Source: Actinomycetes bacterium (GTDB taxonomy: Bacteria > Actinomycetota > Actinomycetes > Mycobacteriales > Mycobacteriaceae). From it: a stretch of DNA of 64,000 bases. Position 1 is the stretch's first letter. Each line of letters opens with the position of its first letter. Both the position numbers and the translations under genes were made by a program. The DNA lies in the NCBI GenBank assembly GCA_023432405.1, contig JAEYUQ010000022.1:19011-83010 (forward strand). Direction: 5' to 3'. Below, piece by piece: positions 8,283 through 16,505 of the stretch. The notes under the pieces are model-generated. The model was not told the DNA's origin and made no database searches. It worked only from the letters and a program-made list of their open reading frames with translations.

Positions 8283-9503
8283 TTACTGCTGGTAGCTGGC
8301 GAGGAAGTTGCCCAAGCGCTCAATAGCCGCCGCCAAATCCGTGGGCCGTGGCAGGGTTACTACCCTGAAGTGATCTGGGGTTGGCCAGTTGAAGCCTGTT
8401 CCTTGAACCAAGAGAATCTTCTCTGCTCGAAGAAGATCCAGCATGAGCTGAGTGTCATCGTGAATCTCGTACACATTGGGATCTAGTCGAGGAAATGCGT
8501 AAAGGGCGCCCATCGGTTTCACGCAAGAAACACCTGGAATCTCGTTTAACTTCTCGTAGGCCACATTGCGCTGGCGAAGTAAACGTCCGTTGCCTTTGAT
8601 GAGGTCCTCAATGGACTGGTGCCCACCTAAGGCAACCTGGATTCCGTGCTGGGCTGGGACGTTGGGGCACAGTCGGGTACCTGCGAGGAGTTCCAGCCCC
8701 TCAATGAAACCAGCCGCGTGCCGCTTTGGCCCTGTGAGCACCATCCATCCTGAGCGATACCCGGCAGCCCTGTAGGTCTTGGACAAACCGTTGTAGGTGA
8801 TGCACAGCAAATCCGGGCAGAGGGTGGCGATGCTGGTATGAACGGCGTCGTCATAGAGAATGCGGTCATAAATCTCGTCCGCAAGGACAAGCAGCTGGTG
8901 TTCCCGAGCAATGTCCACGATCTGCTGAAGCGTCTCCTTGGAGTACACCGCTCCCGTGGGGTTGTTGGGGTTAATAACCACAATGGCTTTGGTCTTATCC
9001 GTCACCTTGGAACGAATGTCCTCAATGTCGGGGTTCCAGTTATTCTCTTCATCGCAGAGGTAGTGAACGGCTTTACCTCCGGCAAGGGTGGTGGCGGCCG
9101 TCCAGAGAGGATAATCCGGAGCAGGAATGAGAACCTCATCACCGTCATTCAGTAACGCCTGGGTGGTGATGGAAATGAGCTCAGAAACACCATTTCCCAG
9201 GTAGACATCATTGACGTCAAAGCGCGGGAACCCGGGAACCATCTCATAGCGCGTCACAATGGCGCGCCGAGCTGAGAGAATCCCCTTGGAGTTGGAGTAC
9301 CCCTGGGACTCCGACATGGCGGCAATGATGTCGCGCACGATGGAATCCGGAGCCTCAAAACCAAACAATGCAGGGTTCCCGGTGTTCAGCTTGAGAATTC
9401 TGTGCCCATCAGCCTCAAGGCGGTCAGCCTCTGCTGCAATGGGACCCCGGATTTCATAGAGAACATCTTTGAGTTTCTCGGATTGATCGAAGATACGACG
9501 CAT
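8283..9503 (-). CDS. alaT: Alanine aminotransferase (class I PLP aminotransferase)
   Basis: The 406-residue cytosolic PLP enzyme is of the AlaT type and transfers amino groups between alanine/pyruvate and glutamate. The family opening MRRIFDQSEKLKDVLYEIRGP, substrate motif NTGNPALFGF, VINPNNPTGAVYS, ADEIYDRILYDD and the PLP lysine in NGLSKTYRAAGYRSGWM are all present. The ATG at 9503 is preferred because AGAAAGG lies 8 bases upstream; a GTG directly before it is also in frame. It converges on ugd with a 75-base gap and diverges from cysI. Confidence 0.9.
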   Translation of the reverse strand: MRRIFDQSEKLKDVLYEIRGPIAAEADRLEADGHRILKLNTGNPALFGFEAPDSIVRDIIAAMSESQGYSNSKGILSARRAIVTRYEMVPGFPRFDVNDVYLGNGVSELISITTQALLNDGDEVLIPAPDYPLWTAATTLAGGKAVHYLCDEENNWNPDIEDIRSKVTDKTKAIVVINPNNPTGAVYSKETLQQIVDIAREHQLLVLADEIYDRILYDDAVHTSIATLCPDLLCITYNGLSKTYRAAGYRSGWMVLTGPKRHAAGFIEGLELLAGTRLCPNVPAQHGIQVALGGHQSIEDLIKGNGRLLRQRNVAYEKLNEIPGVSCVKPMGALYAFPRLDPNVYEIHDDTQLMLDLLRAEKILLVQGTGFNWPTPDHFRVVTLPRPTDLAAAIERLGNFLASYQQ

Positions 9504-9584
9504 CACGATCCCTTTCTCTTGCAGCAGTATTGGGAGCTATCTTAGCCGGGGTGGGGAATTCATACCTACACACTCGCACATCTC

Positions 9585-9600
9585 AAGACTAAGCGGTCTA
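9585..9600. promoter_or_regulatory. McbR-like operator 1
   Basis: AAGAC-N6-GTCTA matches the corynebacterial McbR consensus TAGAC-N6-GTCTA at nine of ten positions. McbR represses sulfur amino-acid genes in C. glutamicum. It lies about 200 bases upstream of cysI. Confidence 0.6.
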
Positions 9601-9619
9601 TTAATTGTGCTCACAGAAC

Positions 9620-9635
9620 TGGACAGAGATGTCTA
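9620..9635. promoter_or_regulatory. McbR-like operator 2
   Basis: TGGAC-N6-GTCTA matches nine of ten positions of the same consensus. Its centre is 35 bases from that of box 1, so the two are on nearly the same helix face if the pitch is about 10.5. Confidence 0.55.
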
Positions 9636-9640
9636 TTAGC

Positions 9641-9654
9641 TCCTTGGCGACGCC
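9641..9654 (-). repeat. Dispersed 14-mer, GGCGTCGCCAAGGA
   Basis: Intergenic, between McbR-like box 2 and cysI. Confidence 0.7.
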
Positions 9655-9796
9655 CGTCGAAGAAATCTATTCACGCATGAAAAGGCGCATATAGGAGCAG
9701 GTTTTAATCCTGTGTATCTTCATATCACTTGCATAGACAGAACTGTTCGCTTATGTTTATGTAAAACAAAAATTAGTAGACAGGTCGGTATGAAAA

Positions 9797-11491
9797 ATGA
9801 CTACCACGGTGCAGGTGCTTCCACAGAGCTCGCCTTCTAAGGCTGTGAAGCGTCCCAAGAAGTCCGAGGGGCAGTGGGCTGTTGATGGTACGCAGCCCCT
9901 GAACCAGGATGAGAAAATCAAGCAAGAGCGCTCGGGCTTGAGCGTGGGGCAGAGAGTGACAGAAATCTACTCCAAGGAGGGGTGGGAGTCATTCGACAAA
10001 GAAGACCTCATTCCCCGCATGAAGTGGATGGGGTTCTACACCCAGCGCCGTCAGGACTTAGGAACAGAACACACCGGCCATGCGGATGCTTACGAGCTGT
10101 CAGATCGCTACTTTATGATGCGGATTCGTCTGGATGGTGGGATTGCTAGCCCAGAGCGCCTGCGGGTGATTGGAGAACTCTCCCGAGACTATGCGCGCAG
10201 CACAGCAGATCTCACAGACAGGCAAAACATTCAGCTTCACTGGATTCAGGTGGAGGATATTCCTGCTATCTGGGAAAAACTGGCAACAGTTGGTTTGAAC
10301 ACCACCTTTGGTGCTGGAGACGTTCCTCGCGTGATTCTGGGTTCTCCTGTGGCGGGAGTAGCCAAGGACGAAATCATTGACGCCACTCCTGCAATTGAGG
10401 AAATCCACCGCAGGTACATCGGCACTGAAGAATTTGTGAACCTTCCCCGGAAGTTTAAGTCCGCGATCTCGGGGCATTCCAGGCAGGACGTTACCCACGA
10501 GATTCAAGATCTAGCTTTTATTGGCAGTGTCCACCCAGAGTACGGACCCGGCTTTGAAACATTTGTGGGCGGGGGGCTTTCCACCAATCCCACCTTGGCG
10601 CAATCTCTCGGAAACTGGTGCTCCTTAGAGGAGGTTCCCGAAATATGGGCCGCGGTAGTGAAGCTGTTTCAGGATTATGGGTACAGGCGCAATCGCAAGC
10701 GTGCGCGCTTGAAGTTTCTGATTAAGGACATCGGTTTACCTGAATTCATCCGGATTCTGGAGGAGGAGTATCTAGGCCATCCCCTTACTCCTGGCCCGCA
10801 CAACCCCATCAACCCAGGTTACAGGGATCATGTGGGGCGCCATGAGCAGAAGGACGGCCGGTTTTACCTTGGAGTGAAGCCCCTGGTGGGGCATATCCCA
10901 GGAGAACAACTCATTCGTGTTGCAGACATCGCACAGCGCTACGGTGTCACACGGATTCGCCTGACCACAAACAAGGAACTTCTTTTCCTGGACGTCGATA
11001 AGGACAAGCTAGATGGGCTAAGCCAGGAGTTGCGTGCTGTGGGCTTAGAGGAGAACCCCTCTGAATTCCGGCGTGGAATTCTCACCTGCACAGGGCTGGA
11101 ATTCTGCAAGCTGGCACACACCACCACGCGGACGCTGGGCATTGAGCTCATTGATGAACTGGAGCAGCGCTTGGGGGAGCTTGACGTCCCTTTGCAGATT
11201 GCTATTAATGGGTGCCCCAACTCCTGCGCCCGCACGCAGATTGCGGACATTGGGCTCAAAGGGCAAACCATCCCCACGGAGGACGGATACGCCGAGGGAT
11301 TTCAGGTACACCTGGGTGGTTCAGCCACCTTCAATCCCAACTTTGGGCGAAAACTGCGAGGTCACAAGGTATTGGCCTCAGAGGTTGGGGATTACATCGT
11401 GCGGGTGGTGACCAAGTACCGCGAGCAGCGAACCGAGGGTGAGCAGTTCCGGGACTGGGTTGTGCGCGCCGATGAGGAGGATTTGAAGTAA
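9797..11491 (+). CDS. cysI: Ferredoxin-dependent sulfite reductase
   Basis: The 564-residue siroheme [4Fe-4S] enzyme reduces sulfite to sulfide with six electrons. The cluster ligands are visible as CTGLEFCKLAHT (about 435-446) and NGCPNSCARTQIAD (about 474-487), the Cys-X5-Cys and Cys-X3-Cys of sulfite/nitrite reductases. The duplicated ferrodoxin-like halves include DRQNIQLHWIQ and TNKELLFLDV. It heads the sulfur operon, 2 bases before cysX, so sulfite rather than nitrite is the likely substrate. The start has no strong Shine-Dalgarno sequence. The 5' region carries two McbR-like boxes. In C. glutamicum a reductase gene fpr2 precedes cysI; it is missing here. Confidence 0.92.
   Translation: MTTTVQVLPQSSPSKAVKRPKKSEGQWAVDGTQPLNQDEKIKQERSGLSVGQRVTEIYSKEGWESFDKEDLIPRMKWMGFYTQRRQDLGTEHTGHADAYELSDRYFMMRIRLDGGIASPERLRVIGELSRDYARSTADLTDRQNIQLHWIQVEDIPAIWEKLATVGLNTTFGAGDVPRVILGSPVAGVAKDEIIDATPAIEEIHRRYIGTEEFVNLPRKFKSAISGHSRQDVTHEIQDLAFIGSVHPEYGPGFETFVGGGLSTNPTLAQSLGNWCSLEEVPEIWAAVVKLFQDYGYRRNRKRARLKFLIKDIGLPEFIRILEEEYLGHPLTPGPHNPINPGYRDHVGRHEQKDGRFYLGVKPLVGHIPGEQLIRVADIAQRYGVTRIRLTTNKELLFLDVDKDKLDGLSQELRAVGLEENPSEFRRGILTCTGLEFCKLAHTTTRTLGIELIDELEQRLGELDVPLQIAINGCPNSCARTQIADIGLKGQTIPTEDGYAEGFQVHLGGSATFNPNFGRKLRGHKVLASEVGDYIVRVVTKYREQRTEGEQFRDWVVRADEEDLK
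10991..11004 (+). repeat. Dispersed 14-mer, GACGTCGATAAGGA
   Basis: Sense in cysI; identical to the ugd copy. Confidence 0.7.
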
Positions 11492-11493
11492 CG

Positions 11494-11739
11494 ATGGCTT
11501 TCCGACGCATCCCCAATCCCAACAGGAACTTCCCAGAGTACTGCCCCTATTGCGCAGGCATTGACCTATCCCCGCACGAAGAAACGGAATTTGCGTGGAA
11601 GTGTGCGGAGTGTCTGCGTGTGTTCTCTCTTCAGTTCCACGGGCAGGATGATCCCGCTTTTCCTCATACCCCAACAGTATCCACTCACGACGCCGTGGAG
11701 CGCAGTCTCCGTAACCACGGCATCACCTTGGAGGTGTAA
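11494..11739 (+). CDS. cysX: CysX small Cys-pair protein of the sulfite reductase operon
   Basis: The 81-residue protein has two CxxC pairs (YCPYCAG at 16-22 and KCAECLR at 36-42), consistent with a small metal or iron-sulfur protein. The position between cysI and cysH and the size match CysX of corynebacteria, proposed as an electron carrier or helper for CysI. It starts 2 bases after cysI and ends 3 bases before cysH, so the genes are co-transcribed. The biochemical role is inferred from context. Confidence 0.8.
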   Translation: MAFRRIPNPNRNFPEYCPYCAGIDLSPHEETEFAWKCAECLRVFSLQFHGQDDPAFPHTPTVSTHDAVERSLRNHGITLEV

Positions 11740-11742
11740 AAC

Positions 11743-12552
11743 GTGGTGCGTTTTCTTCTCAGTAGTGAAGAAACTTCATCGTTAGCGATGGGCACTGCCG
11801 TTCAAGGGCAGGACCCCTCTATCAGTCCTGAAGGTACCCAAGGCACACAGCCTTTGCCTGAGGATATTGCTCAGCGCAATGCTGAGCTGGTGGACATCTG
11901 GGCAGATCAGCTGTATTACGCCTCTGCTGCAGAGATTATGGATTGGGCGCGAAAGTATGCTCCAGGAAAACTGGTGGCCACTCTTTCGATGGAAAACACT
12001 GTGCTGGCGGAATTGGCACATCAGTACTTACCGGAAGCTGATTTTCTGTTCTTAGACACCGGCTATCACTTTCCAGAGACACTTGACACCGCTCGAGCTC
12101 TAAGCCAGCGTTATCCGAACCGTCTGGTGTGGCAGAAACCTCTGTTGTCCCCTGAGCAACAAGACGAGGTGTACGGCCCCCAACTGTATCGGCGCAACCC
12201 CACAGCTTGCTGCCGAATGCGCAAGGTGGAACCTATGGCTGCTGCTATGAGCCCCTATGCGGGCTGGATTACAGGGCTTCGTCGCGTCGATTCCCCCACC
12301 CGGGCCTCTGCACCGGCGCTGAGTGTGGATGCCACCGGCAGGTTGAAGATTTCCCCCATCATCACCTGGACCTTGGAAGATACTGAGCGCTTCATTGAAC
12401 AGAACCATCTCATTGAGAACCCTCTGACCCACCAGGGGTATCCCTCTATCGGTTGTGCCACCTGTACCTTGCCCGTGGAGCCTGGAGCCGATCCGCGTTC
12501 CGGACGCTGGGCAGGACTCACCAAAACCGAGTGTGGTTTGCACACCACCTAA
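11743..12552 (+). CDS. cysH: Adenylylsulfate (APS) reductase
   Basis: The 269-residue enzyme reduces adenylylsulfate to sulfite and AMP. The PP-loop-like core (LVATLSMENTVLAEL, FLDTGYHFPETL) precedes the double cysteine TACCRMRKVEP. GCATCTLPVEPG gives the second Cys pair that with CC binds a [4Fe-4S] cluster, the mark of APS rather than PAPS reductases. The catalytic Cys is in KTECGLHTT at the C-terminus. Absence of a cysC kinase in the operon agrees with the APS route. The first GTG at 11743 is used here; a later ATG is possible. Confidence 0.92.
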   Translation: MVRFLLSSEETSSLAMGTAVQGQDPSISPEGTQGTQPLPEDIAQRNAELVDIWADQLYYASAAEIMDWARKYAPGKLVATLSMENTVLAELAHQYLPEADFLFLDTGYHFPETLDTARALSQRYPNRLVWQKPLLSPEQQDEVYGPQLYRRNPTACCRMRKVEPMAAAMSPYAGWITGLRRVDSPTRASAPALSVDATGRLKISPIITWTLEDTERFIEQNHLIENPLTHQGYPSIGCATCTLPVEPGADPRSGRWAGLTKTECGLHTT

Positions 12553-12586
12553 GCACCCCTTCGCACCGTGAAAAGAGAAAATAACG

Positions 12587-13480
12587 ATGTTGCCTCCCCA
12601 CCTGCGTGAATTAGAAAACGAATCCATACACATCCTGCGGGAAGCTGCCGGACAGTTTGAGCGCGTGGCTCTTCTGTTTTCCGGCGGGAAAGATTCTGTG
12701 GTGGTGTTTGAACTCGCGCGCCGTGCGTTTGCTCCGGCAGCTGTTCCCTTTGAACTGCTCCACGTGGACACTGGGCACAACTTCCCTGAGGTTATTGAGT
12801 TTCGGGATCGGCTGGTTGCCACAACGGGAGCTCGACTGCGTGTTGCTGCTGTGCAGGACTGGATTGATCGCGGTGAGCTTCAAGAACGTCCAGATGGAAC
12901 GCGCAATCCATTACAGACCATTCCCCTGGTAGAGACTATTGAAGAACAAGGGTACGACGCCGTGCTGGGAGGGGCTCGCCGTGACGAGGAACGCTCACGG
13001 GCTAAAGAGCGCGTATTTTCCGTCCGCGATTCCTTCGGTGGATGGGATCCGCGCAGACAGCGTCCTGAGCTGTGGGATCTCTACAACGGCGGACATCTGC
13101 CCGGGGAAAATATCCGAGTGTTCCCCATCTCTAACTGGACAGAACTCGATGTCTGGGAATACATCGGTGCCCGCAATATCGAGTTGCCCAGCATCTATTT
13201 TTCCCATGAGCGCCAGGTGTTTCAGCGAGACGGAATGTGGCTTACTCCAGGTCTGTGGGGTGGCCCCACAGAGAAAGAAGAGCTAGTCACCACACGGGTG
13301 CGCTATCGCACGGTAGGGGATATGTCCTGTACCGGAGCAGTGCTCTCGGAAGCCAGTACGGTTCCCGAGATTATTACCGAGATTGCCAGCTCACGGCTCA
13401 CAGAACGTGGAGCTACCCGTGCCGATGACCGCCTCTCTGAATCCGCTATGGAAGACCGCAAGAAGGAAGGGTATTTCTGA
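12587..13480 (+). CDS. cysD: Sulfate adenylyltransferase small subunit
   Basis: The 297-residue catalytic subunit of ATP sulfurylase makes APS and pyrophosphate from ATP and sulfate. The PP-loop SGGKDSVV is at about 29-36, followed by DTGHNFPEVIEFRD and the conserved VLGGARRDEERSRAKER region. The C-terminal RYRTVGDMSCTGAV and DRLSESAMEDRKKEGYF tail is typical. ATG is preceded by AAAGAGAAAATAACG. The TGA overlaps the cysN ATG, giving coupling to its partner GTPase. Confidence 0.95.
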   Translation: MLPPHLRELENESIHILREAAGQFERVALLFSGGKDSVVVFELARRAFAPAAVPFELLHVDTGHNFPEVIEFRDRLVATTGARLRVAAVQDWIDRGELQERPDGTRNPLQTIPLVETIEEQGYDAVLGGARRDEERSRAKERVFSVRDSFGGWDPRRQRPELWDLYNGGHLPGENIRVFPISNWTELDVWEYIGARNIELPSIYFSHERQVFQRDGMWLTPGLWGGPTEKEELVTTRVRYRTVGDMSCTGAVLSEASTVPEIITEIASSRLTERGATRADDRLSESAMEDRKKEGYF

Positions 13481-14838
13481 TGACTTCTCTGATGACTCTC
13501 AGCGCCCCCACTAACTCCGCTGCTGATGTGGAAAACACCAATGCACCTCATACCGACTCAGCTGTGAGCACTGTCCACACTGCCCGCACCTTCGATACCC
13601 GCGAGACTCTCCGGCTTTGCACCGCAGGTTCCGTGGACGATGGGAAATCTTCTCTGGTGGGACGTCTCTTGCATGACACGAAATCTGTTCTGGCAGATCA
13701 GCTTGCCGCTGTAGAACACAGTTCTCAGGACAAAGGGTTCCTGGATCTCTCCTTGCTGGTAGACGGGCTTCGGGCCGAGCGTGAGCAGGGCATCACTATT
13801 GATGTGGCGTATCGCTACTTTGCCACGGATAAGCGCAGCTTCATTTTGGCTGACACCCCAGGTCACGTCCAGTACACCCGCAACACTGTGACGGGAATGT
13901 CCACCTCGCAGGTGGTAGTTCTCCTGGTCGATGCTCGACATGGTGTGGTGCAACAGACTCGTCGGCATCTCACCGTGGCAGCCCTCTTAGGTATCCGCAG
14001 TGTGCTCTTGGCCGTCAACAAAATGGACTTGGTGGACTTCAGCGAGGAGGTTTTCCGGGATATTGAGCGCGAGTTCACCGACTTTGCCACCCACCTGGGT
14101 ATCTCACGGGTCACTGCTGTGCCAATCTCTGCCACCCTCGGAGACAACGTTGTGGAAAGCTCTCAGCAGATGCCGTGGTACCAGGGCTCCACGGTGTTGG
14201 GATACCTAGAGACAGTCCCGGTGCAGCGTCAGCGCGCAGTGGACTTGGGTTTCCGCTTCTCCATTCAGTACGTCATTCGGGAGCACTCCCAGGATTATCG
14301 TGGATACGCTGGACGAGTGAGCTCAGGGGTGGTGGCGGTGGGGGATACGGTGTATCTCCCCGGTGGCAGAACCACCACCGTGACGCATATTGATACCACA
14401 GATGGTGAAGTACATTCAGCAGAAGCTGGGGATTCTGTGGTGCTGCGCCTACAGGAAGAGATTGATCTTATCCGTGGTGACCTCATCGCAGGAGAAGATC
14501 GCCCTCAGGAGAGCCGCCAGCTGACAGGCACCATCGTGGATATGGTGGAGGAACCCCTCACTCCGGGCAAGCGGGTGAAGGTTCGATACGGTACACAACT
14601 GGTACGTGGCCGTCTGCTCTCTATTGACCGCGTGTTGGACATTGATGGTGAGCACGACAGGCTCAATCCTGAGAGCATTGAGCTTAACGACGTCGCCCAT
14701 GTGAGCATTGAAGTGGCCGAACCCTTGCCTTTGGAACCGTACAGCGCGCGCGGCGCCCAGGGTGCCTTCCTGCTGGTTGATAACTCCAACGGCAACACTC
14801 TGGCAGCCGGTTTTGTGGGCACAAGGCTGCGTGGATGA
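13480..14838 (+). CDS. cysN: Sulfate adenylyltransferase large (GTPase) subunit
   Basis: The 452-residue GTPase drives APS synthesis by CysD. G1 GSVDDGKSSLVGRL (about 51-64), G3 DTPGH, and G4 NKMD are present, then two beta-barrel domains like elongation factor 1A. No C-terminal APS-kinase domain is fused. The first about 40 residues before RLCTAGSVDDGKSS are low-complexity. Coupled by TGATG to cysD and by ATGA to cysY. Confidence 0.94.
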   Translation: MTSLMTLSAPTNSAADVENTNAPHTDSAVSTVHTARTFDTRETLRLCTAGSVDDGKSSLVGRLLHDTKSVLADQLAAVEHSSQDKGFLDLSLLVDGLRAEREQGITIDVAYRYFATDKRSFILADTPGHVQYTRNTVTGMSTSQVVVLLVDARHGVVQQTRRHLTVAALLGIRSVLLAVNKMDLVDFSEEVFRDIEREFTDFATHLGISRVTAVPISATLGDNVVESSQQMPWYQGSTVLGYLETVPVQRQRAVDLGFRFSIQYVIREHSQDYRGYAGRVSSGVVAVGDTVYLPGGRTTTVTHIDTTDGEVHSAEAGDSVVLRLQEEIDLIRGDLIAGEDRPQESRQLTGTIVDMVEEPLTPGKRVKVRYGTQLVRGRLLSIDRVLDIDGEHDRLNPESIELNDVAHVSIEVAEPLPLEPYSARGAQGAFLLVDNSNGNTLAAGFVGTRLRG

Positions 14839-15539
14839 TGAAGTACATACTCCTGGGTCACGGGTCCCGTCACCCGTGGGCAAGCTCCGGCTTTTCTGCC
14901 CTTGCCGACGCCACTTCCCGTGCTCTGAACACCTCAGTTGCGGTGGCCTACCTTGACTTAGCCGAACCCTCCCTGTTGGAGGTGGCACACAAAGCAGTGC
15001 GCAGTGGAGAAACGCACGCCGTGCTCACTCCCGCACTCTTTACAGACGCCTTCCATAACAGGGTGGATGTTCCTCGTGAAGTAGCAGAAGTATCCTCCTC
15101 AACTGGGCTCACAATGTCCGTCACCGACACCATTGGCACGGGCGAGGATGTGCTGAACATACTTGAGAGGGTGGTGGCTGAGGATGCTCCCCAGGGCGCA
15201 GATATAGTCCTCTACTTTGTGGGCTCCAGCGTTCCAGGTGCTGACGAGGCTGTTTATGACGTAGCAGATTCTCTAGGGATTGCCACTGGGCGCAAGGTGT
15301 ATGCCCTGAGAGCCTCTGGGCGCAAGGATGCGGGAGCACAGTTGGTAGAGCGGGCGTCGATAAGTAAAGCCCTGCACCTGGTGCCCCTCTTTGTTACCTA
15401 TGGGCTTCTGCTAGAGAAAGTGCTCACATACCTGCCTCACATTGCTGAGGCAACAGGGTGCCGCATTACCCACTCCGGGCCACTGAGTGCGCGCCTAGCA
15501 CAGATCACCTCTGCTCGGCTCTCCAGCATAGGAGTGTGA
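14835..15539 (+). CDS. cysY: Sirohydrochlorin chelatase-like protein (CysY)
   Basis: The 234-residue protein is of the CbiX/SirB type that inserts iron into sirohydrochlorin to complete siroheme, the CysI cofactor. LLGHGSRHPWASSGF near the N-terminus carries the HGSR chelatase motif; a second half (LYFVGSSVPGADEAV; LHLVPLFVTYGLLLEKV) gives the duplicated fold. It overlaps cysN by 4 bases and is followed by cysZ after 6 bases, the order known from C. glutamicum. Confidence 0.85.
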   Translation: MMKYILLGHGSRHPWASSGFSALADATSRALNTSVAVAYLDLAEPSLLEVAHKAVRSGETHAVLTPALFTDAFHNRVDVPREVAEVSSSTGLTMSVTDTIGTGEDVLNILERVVAEDAPQGADIVLYFVGSSVPGADEAVYDVADSLGIATGRKVYALRASGRKDAGAQLVERASISKALHLVPLFVTYGLLLEKVLTYLPHIAEATGCRITHSGPLSARLAQITSARLSSIGV

Positions 15540-15545
15540 GCGGCA

Positions 15546-16505
15546 GTGGGCGTGTACCTCTTCATTGCGCTGGCAGGGCTGTGCGCGCAGATTGTAGACG
15601 GTGGATTGGGCATGGGGTTTGGGGTGACCTCCACCAGCATTTTGATACTGATAGCGGGGCTGGCGCCTGCGCAGGCAAGCGCTGTGGTTCACGCCGTACA
15701 GTTAGGCACCACCGCAGCCTCGGGGTGGTCTCACTATCGTTTCGGCAATGTGAACTGGTGGGTTGTGCTCAGCCTGGGAGTTCCTGGAGCCGTGGGTGCC
15801 CTCATTGGCTCACTCTTGTTGAGCAACCTCTCTCTGAAAGCAGCCACCCCCATCACCGCAACACTACTGATTCTCATAGGGCTCAACCTTCTGTGGAGAT
15901 TTTCTGTTCGGCGGCTGGCGTTCCCACATGATTCCCTCAGGCGACTGTCGCCTGCAGGTACCTCAGCTTCTGAGGCGTCGATGTGGAAGAAGCTAGGGCT
16001 GTACGGTCTGGGACTTAGCGGAGGGTTCGTCTCTGCTACCGGAGGTGGTGGCTGGGGGCCGGTGGTAACCTCCACCCTCTTGACCTTGAGCCACAAGGAA
16101 CCCAGGAAAGTGATTGGGACAGTCAATGCGGCAGAGTTTCTGGTCACCCTCTCCGCCACCGTGGGCTTCATTATTGGGATGTGGCCGGAGATCATTCGCA
16201 ATGCTGGCTATATTCTGGTGCTTCTCAGTGGTGGGATGATTGGCGCGCCTCTGGGGGCGTGGCTGGTGACAAAAATAAACCCCACCGTCCTGGGCGGACT
16301 GGTGGGAACCGTGATTGTGGTGACCAATCTGTCACGGGTTAGCACTGCTCCTGCCGTGACTTGGGTGCAGTGTGGGGTGGCTGTGCTGGGAATCCTGCTC
16401 ACCATCTACGGCGCGTATAAGGCTGGTTCCCGTGCAAGCAGGGCTCCGAGGATGTACTCCACGGAACCCACATGTAACTCTCCTTATGAATCACTCTCGC
16501 TATGA
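15546..16505 (+). CDS. cysZ: TauE/SafE-family sulfate permease (CysZ type)
   Basis: The 319-residue product has about eight membrane segments in two similar halves, with the family motifs DGGLGMGFGVTSTS near residue 19 and GGFVSATGGGGWGPVVTS near 158. In the corynebacterial operon the last gene of this family takes up sulfate. It starts at GTG 15546, 6 bases after cysY. Its 3' end overlaps the convergent AI-2E family gene by 22 bases. Sulfite export is the alternative role of the family, but operon context favours sulfate import. Confidence 0.82.
   Translation: MGVYLFIALAGLCAQIVDGGLGMGFGVTSTSILILIAGLAPAQASAVVHAVQLGTTAASGWSHYRFGNVNWWVVLSLGVPGAVGALIGSLLLSNLSLKAATPITATLLILIGLNLLWRFSVRRLAFPHDSLRRLSPAGTSASEASMWKKLGLYGLGLSGGFVSATGGGGWGPVVTSTLLTLSHKEPRKVIGTVNAAEFLVTLSATVGFIIGMWPEIIRNAGYILVLLSGGMIGAPLGAWLVTKINPTVLGGLVGTVIVVTNLSRVSTAPAVTWVQCGVAVLGILLTIYGAYKAGSRASRAPRMYSTEPTCNSPYESLSL

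Noticed and set aside
8207..8283. Terminator between ugd and alaT
   Set aside because: GTGGGGAG and CTCCCAC can pair at a distance, but the stem is imperfect, the loop is long and there is no T-run.
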